In this document: piece by piece, positions 59,599 through 64,000 of the stretch
Layout of the letters: each line of letters opens with the position of its first letter
How positions within the stretch are numbered: the stretch's first letter is position 1
From: Sphaerisporangium dianthi
GTDB taxonomy: Bacteria; Actinomycetota; Actinomycetes; Streptosporangiales; Streptosporangiaceae
DNA: 64,000 nt
Assembly (NCBI RefSeq): GCF_042654065.1
Contig: NZ_JBHSFP010000010.1
Span: forward strand, 62,001-126,000
Direction of reading: 5' to 3'
Notes under the pieces: model-generated
Seen by the model: the letters and a program-made list of their open reading frames with translations, nothing else
Told to the model about the DNA's origin: nothing
The model's database searches: none
Position numbers and translations under genes: made by a program

Positions 59599-62100
59599 AT
59601 GAACTTCTGCCTGAGTGATCTCGTGCCTCCGCTTCGCTGGAGTGACGCGACCGGGTTCGCGCAGTTGCGGGACGCGCCCGGCCTGCCGGACGCGTGGTGG
59701 CGTTCCGTGCCGCTCAGCCGGGTCTTCGCCGTGCTCGGCCCCGAGGCGCTCGGTGAGCTCATCACCGAGCTGGCGACCGAACACTGGCCGGCCGCCTCCG
59801 TCGGCGACATCCTGCCCGCGCTGCACGTCATGGACCCCGAAGAGGCCGACGAGCCGCAGGTGTCGATCGCGCTGGACCGCGTCGGCTCCTACACCGGCCT
59901 GCTGGCGCTGACCGGCCGCGAGCTCGCCGACCAGCCGTTCATCCGGGCGCGGCCGGTGCTGAACGCGCTGTTCACAGCGGTGTTCGCACGGCTGGCGCCG
60001 GCCGGCGACCAGAACGCCGACGCCTCCGCCGGGGGCTCCCGCCGCGGCGCCGAGAACGGCGCCGCCAATGGCCGCTCCGCGGCCTCCGCGGCCGCGGCGA
60101 AGTCCGCCACGCCGGCCGCCGCTTCCGCCTCGATTCCCGCGCAGGCGCAGGTCGCCGCGCCGAGCGCCGCCCTTTCGGGGCCGGACGCCGCGGCGCCGGG
60201 CAGCGCGCCCTCCGCGCCGCGGGCCGAGCCGCTTCCCGTGCGGCCACCCGCGCCGCCGCTGCCCAAGAGGCGCTCCAACCGCATCGACGCCGGCGACCCT
60301 CTCGGTCTGGCCGCGGCGCGCATGGCCGAGGCGGCCCTGCAGCAGCGGGCGGCCGGCGGCCCCCGTCCCTCGATGTTCACCCCGCCGGTCCGCGGTGAGC
60401 GGCCCCCGCCCGCCCCCGAGGGGCTGGTGCCCGAGCTTCCCTCGCGGGCCAGACCCGAGCTTCCCTCGCGGGCCAATCCTGAGCTTCCCTCGCGGGCCAA
60501 TCCGGCGCAGGTTCCCTCCCGGTTCAACGAGGCCCCGTCCTTCGGCCTGCCCGAGCCCGGGCTGCCGCCGGGGCCGCGGCCCTTCGTCCCCGAGCCTGAA
60601 CCTTTCAACGCCGACCCCCTCGGCCCTAACGCCGACCCCCTCGGCCCGGACGCGGGGCTCCTGGGCCGCGACACGGGCCCGTTCGGCGTCGGACCGCGTC
60701 CGGCCGAGCACGGCCTTCAGTCCGACTCCGCCGCCGCACCGGCCGTCCCCGGGGCTCCCGCCGCCCCGGCGGCTCCGGGCGCCTCCGAGGCCCCGCAGGC
60801 GGGCGAGCGGCCCGAGGCGCCCGGCCGTCCCCAGGAGGACGACGCCGCCGAGGCCGGTGACGGGCCGCAGGCGCACGAGAGCGGCGACACCGGCCCGGCG
60901 ACGGGTTCGGGCACCGACGAGTTCAGCGCGGGCCGCACCGAGATCGACGTCGCGGCGCTCATCGACGCGGCCTTCGCCGACCTGGACGACAAGACGTGGG
61001 CGGTGGCGCAGAACCACGTGTTCACCGACACTCCGGCCGCCCCAGAGGAACTGGCCAAGCTGTTCGCCGTGCCGCCGGAGGACATCGTCGTCCTGGAGGA
61101 GGAGCTGCGCGCGCGGCTGGCCGGCTGGCTGGACAGCGACGAGGCGGCGCCCTACACCCAGCACCTGGAGAAGCTCCCCGGCACCCTGGGCGTCGCCGCG
61201 CCCAAGTCGCGCCTGATGGAGGCCGCCGAGTGGCACACCAGGGAGTTGCGCTCGCTCGACGTCCCCGCCTGGCAGTTCGTGCTCGCCACCCTTCCCGGCT
61301 ACACCGTCCAGGACGACTGGCTGGTCGCCGGGGACATCGCCGACCTGCGCGAGCGGACCTGCGGCCTGATACTGGACGCCGACCGGCCTCCGACGGTGGC
61401 CCGCGCGCTGGAGCTGGTCTCGACCCTGGGCATCCACCCCGAGGTCGCCAAAGAGTGGCTGGAGAACGTCCCGCAGCTGCGCATCCAGAGCACCAAGAAC
61501 CCCGGCCAGAAGTCCGGCGCCGACTCCACGGCGGCCGACGAGCGGCCGGCCGAGCCGGACGGTTCCACGGCGGCCGGCAGGCTCAAAGACGTGTCCATGA
61601 CCCGCAAGTGCTTCAAGCATCCCGACGGCCTCTGGTGGCTGCGGGTGGACGTCGTCCCCGAGCAGCTCACCGGCGGCGAGTGCCCGTTGCCGAGCGGCTT
61701 CGCCGCCTACCTCGGCATGAACCCCGGAGACAGCCACACGGTGGCCGGCGCCGCGGGAGACGTCACGCTGAGCTGGCAGGCCCGGCCGGTCATCGAGTCG
61801 CTCGGGCCCCTGCTGCAAGAGATGGGCGCACAACCGGGGTCCCACCTGTTCCTGACCGTCGCCGAGGAGGACAAGGTCCTGCGGGCCCGGCTGGTGCCCG
61901 CGGCGGCCGCCGACCTGGACAACAACACGACGGCGCTGCGGCTGGCCGGCCACACCACCAAGGGCAAGGCCGAGTCGCTGGAGGAGACGATCCGGGTGCT
62001 GGCCACCCGCGTCGGCATGACGGGGCCCGTGGGGCTCCCCGACCTGATGAACCGGCTACGCGAGCGCGGGGACCGCGATCTGCTGTCCCTGATGGTCTGA
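59599..62100 (+). CDS. 833-residue protein of unknown function, partner of the RelE/UvrD helicase
   Basis: Not recognised as a known family. Three parts are visible. Residues 1-135 form a folded domain (MNFCLSDLVPPLRWSDATGF...VLGPEALGELITELATEHWPAASVGDILPAL). Residues 135-440 are low-complexity Ala/Pro/Gly sequence with tandem units PELPSRAN (about 278-301). Residues 445-833 are folded again: an all-helical stretch with FTDTPAAPEELAKLFAVPPEDIVVLEEELRARLAGWL, which resembles sigma-factor-like HTH spacing, then a C-terminal domain with WWLRVDVVPEQLTGGECPLPSGFAAYLGMNPGD. GGGA precedes the ATG. The helicase gene follows by ten bases, so the two are probably one operon. Confidence 0.8.
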   Translation: MNFCLSDLVPPLRWSDATGFAQLRDAPGLPDAWWRSVPLSRVFAVLGPEALGELITELATEHWPAASVGDILPALHVMDPEEADEPQVSIALDRVGSYTGLLALTGRELADQPFIRARPVLNALFTAVFARLAPAGDQNADASAGGSRRGAENGAANGRSAASAAAAKSATPAAASASIPAQAQVAAPSAALSGPDAAAPGSAPSAPRAEPLPVRPPAPPLPKRRSNRIDAGDPLGLAAARMAEAALQQRAAGGPRPSMFTPPVRGERPPPAPEGLVPELPSRARPELPSRANPELPSRANPAQVPSRFNEAPSFGLPEPGLPPGPRPFVPEPEPFNADPLGPNADPLGPDAGLLGRDTGPFGVGPRPAEHGLQSDSAAAPAVPGAPAAPAAPGASEAPQAGERPEAPGRPQEDDAAEAGDGPQAHESGDTGPATGSGTDEFSAGRTEIDVAALIDAAFADLDDKTWAVAQNHVFTDTPAAPEELAKLFAVPPEDIVVLEEELRARLAGWLDSDEAAPYTQHLEKLPGTLGVAAPKSRLMEAAEWHTRELRSLDVPAWQFVLATLPGYTVQDDWLVAGDIADLRERTCGLILDADRPPTVARALELVSTLGIHPEVAKEWLENVPQLRIQSTKNPGQKSGADSTAADERPAEPDGSTAAGRLKDVSMTRKCFKHPDGLWWLRVDVVPEQLTGGECPLPSGFAAYLGMNPGDSHTVAGAAGDVTLSWQARPVIESLGPLLQEMGAQPGSHLFLTVAEEDKVLRARLVPAAAADLDNNTTALRLAGHTTKGKAESLEETIRVLATRVGMTGPVGLPDLMNRLRERGDRDLLSLMV

Positions 62101-62110
62101 CGGGAGCCGA

Positions 62111-64000
62111 ATGCCCCGGCTCGCGATCACCCCCGAGGTCCCCCGGGACCTGGACGCGCTGGCCCAGCCCGTGCGCCGGGACGCGGTGATCGCCATGCGC
62201 CGATTCCTGCGGAACACCACGTCGGCCCCCCACCCCGAGCGGGTGCGCAACACGCGCGACCCGCGGGTGGCGACGCTGCGGCTCGCCGACCACTGCCGCG
62301 GGGTGGTGGTGCGCCAGCGGGACGTGTACTGGATGGTGGCGGTGCTGCCGGACGCCGAGGCGTGGTCGTACGCCCAACGGCACCGTTTCGCGGTCAACGC
62401 CGCCATCGGGGTCGCCGAGGTGTGGAACGCCGAGGCGCTCGAACGGGTCGAGCCGGCGCTGCGCCGGTCGGCGGAGTCCACCGGCGAACGCCTGTTCGCG
62501 CACGTCTGCGACACCGATCTTCTCGGACTCGGCGTCGACGCCCAGCTCATCCCGCTGTTGCGCCTGATCACGACGGACGCCAACCTCGACGCCCTGGAAC
62601 CGCTGCTGCCCGAGAGCCAGTTCGCCCCGCTGTGGGTGCTCGGCCAGGGAGGGTCGGTCGCCGAGGCGTGGCGGGCGCTGGACGCGCAGACGGCCGTGCC
62701 GCTGAACGGGGCCGCCGTGGACGTCGCCGACCTGCCCGCCGCGCTGGAACGCACGCCCGACCGCGCGGTCTTCGTGCCCGACCCGGCCGCGCTCGACCGG
62801 GCCCTCGCCGTCCCGCTCTGGTGCACCTTCCTCTACCCCACGCAGTACCGGCTCTCCCACCAGGACGAGTTCGAGGGGTCGGTGCTGGTCACCGGCGGAG
62901 CGGGCACCGGCAAGACCTTGGTCGCCCTGCACCGCGCCGCCCATCTGGCCCGCGCCGGCGACGGCAGGATCCTGCTGGTGACCTTCTCCCAGGGCGTCGC
63001 GGCCGAGGTCGCGGCCAAGCTCGACCTGCTGGTCCAGGAGGCGCGCGCCCGCGAGCGCATCGAGGTCGGCAACGTCGAGCGGCTGGCCCACCGCATCGTC
63101 GCCGAGGCCGAGGGGCGTCCCCCGCTGCTGGTCGGCGGCCCCGACCTGGCCACGCTGTGGCAGGAGGCGTCGGAGATCTCCGGGGACCTGCACAGCCCGG
63201 CGTTCCTGCTGCGCGAGTGGGAGCAGGTCATCCTGGCGCAGAACCTGTGCACCGTCCAGGAGTACCTCTCCGCGCGGCGCCCGGGCCGCAGCGTCGAGCT
63301 GGACGACGAAGAGCGCACCGCCGTCTGGAAGGCCATCGAGCACGTGACCGGGCGGCTGCGCGCCGCAGGCAGGCGCACGCTGCTCCAGCTCGCCGCCGAG
63401 GCGTCCATGCTTCTGGGCCGGGACACCGGCGATCTGCTCGGCGACGACGCGCCCCGGGTCGAGCCCTACCGGCACATCGTCGTGGACGAGGCGCAGGACC
63501 TGCACCCGGCGCAGTGGCGGCTGCTGCGCGCCGCCGTGCCGCCCGGTCCGGACGACCTGTTCATCGTGGGTGATCCCCACCAGCGCGTCTTCGACACGCG
63601 GGTGGCGCTCAGCACGCTCGGCATCAAGGCCGAGAGCCACCGCCTGTCGATCTCGCATCGCCTGCCGCAGGAGGTCCTGACGTGGGCCGTGCGGGTGCGC
63701 GGCGGCGGGCCCGTCGACGGCCTGGTGGACGGCGTCACCGACCTGGTGGGCTTCCGCGCCACGCGCCCCGGCCACCGTCCGGAGGTGCGCGAGTACACCT
63801 CCGACGCGGCCGAGCTCGCCGGGATGGCCGCGCACGTCACCGCCTGGCTGGAGGACGGCGTGCCCGCCGATGAGATCGCCGTGGCCGCCCGCACCGCCGA
63901 GATGGTCAGGCAGATCAAGGCGGCGCTCGGCCCGGCCGCGCCCGGGGTCCGGGTCAGCACCTTGCACGGGCTGAAGGGCCTGGAGTTCCGCCGCGTCGCG
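62111..64000 (+). CDS. RelE-like domain fused to a UvrD/Rep superfamily-1 helicase (3' end beyond window)
   Basis: 630 codons are present and the frame is still open at the window edge. Residues 1-105 look like a RelE/ParE-type fold (PEVPRDLDALAQPVRRDAVIAMRRFLRNTTSAP...RLADHCRGVVVRQRDVYWMVAVLPDAEAWSYAQRHRF). The helicase part starts with motif I VTGGAGTGKTLVALHRAAHLA (about 260). It continues with Ia LLVTFSQGVA, II HIVVDEAQDLHPAQWRLLRA, III VGDPHQRVFD, IV SHRLSISHRLPQEV, and the beginning of motif V VSTLHGLKGLEFRRVA. DNA-dependent ATPase/helicase activity is expected. Such fusions remind me of helicases near anti-phage genes, but no other defence gene is visible. GGGAG precedes the ATG. Confidence 0.9.
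   Translation, partial: MPRLAITPEVPRDLDALAQPVRRDAVIAMRRFLRNTTSAPHPERVRNTRDPRVATLRLADHCRGVVVRQRDVYWMVAVLPDAEAWSYAQRHRFAVNAAIGVAEVWNAEALERVEPALRRSAESTGERLFAHVCDTDLLGLGVDAQLIPLLRLITTDANLDALEPLLPESQFAPLWVLGQGGSVAEAWRALDAQTAVPLNGAAVDVADLPAALERTPDRAVFVPDPAALDRALAVPLWCTFLYPTQYRLSHQDEFEGSVLVTGGAGTGKTLVALHRAAHLARAGDGRILLVTFSQGVAAEVAAKLDLLVQEARARERIEVGNVERLAHRIVAEAEGRPPLLVGGPDLATLWQEASEISGDLHSPAFLLREWEQVILAQNLCTVQEYLSARRPGRSVELDDEERTAVWKAIEHVTGRLRAAGRRTLLQLAAEASMLLGRDTGDLLGDDAPRVEPYRHIVVDEAQDLHPAQWRLLRAAVPPGPDDLFIVGDPHQRVFDTRVALSTLGIKAESHRLSISHRLPQEVLTWAVRVRGGGPVDGLVDGVTDLVGFRATRPGHRPEVREYTSDAAELAGMAAHVTAWLEDGVPADEIAVAARTAEMVRQIKAALGPAAPGVRVSTLHGLKGLEFRRVA

Overview
The window is high-GC DNA with dense coding on both strands. 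No tRNA, rRNA, CRISPR array, phage or intact transposon is visible. Gene content (mycothiol-type MBL paralogue, DUF3107, DUF3117, TatB-HtrA-RseA-SigE, bacterial Ku with a stand-alone LigD-type polymerase, GH10/GH62/CBM2 secretome) indicates a filamentous actinobacterium. My best guess is Streptosporangiales (Streptosporangium/Nonomuraea-like); this is an inference from gene content, not a database match.

Layout. 1-12.3 kb follows the order of the Mycobacterium tuberculosis moeZ/fasR-like/TB9.4/ferritin-like/rhlE neighbourhood, broken by a secreted Gly/His-rich protein and a divergent Ku/LigD-polymerase pair with an SOS box between them. It ends with a RecB-type nuclease coupled to a metallo-beta-lactamase-fold protein that has lost metal ligands. 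12.4-22.2 kb holds a Nudix hydrolase, a huge membrane-anchored beta-propeller, a CPBP protease, a CoA-ester lyase and BioY. 22-31.5 kb resembles the M. tuberculosis Rv1220c-Rv1232c block: MgtE-N/CBS protein, DUF1003, Mrp, TatB, HtrA, anti-sigma, SigE, O-methyltransferase. 31.5-36.6 kb carries leucyl aminopeptidase, DUF3117, a PaaX/enoyl-CoA hydratase pair, Tag glycosylase and a DivIVA-like protein.

From 36.6 to 50.7 kb the backbone is interrupted by accessory genes. These are an HxlR-controlled reductase/hydrolase module, a secreted GH10-CBM2-GH62 arabinoxylan-degrading enzyme, a decayed CBM2-GH5 cellulase, a Ca2+/H+ antiporter, an NmrA-like protein, a TauE/SafE exporter, a transposase remnant and a GH2-ricin enzyme. 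50.9-56.9 kb returns to core functions: a LOG-type protein, dapE, dapD, dapC (lysine/peptidoglycan precursor synthesis) and a 7Fe ferredoxin. The right end has a substrate-binding lipoprotein, a methyltransferase behind a palindromic operator, and a two-gene unit: an 833-residue protein of unknown function followed by a RelE-like/UvrD helicase fusion cut by the window edge.

The least explained items are this terminal two-gene unit, the structured leader at 1.66-1.77 kb, an orphan terminator-ended RNA candidate at 51.75-51.88 kb, the SOS-controlled NHEJ pair, and the inactive-looking MBL protein coupled to the RecB nuclease.
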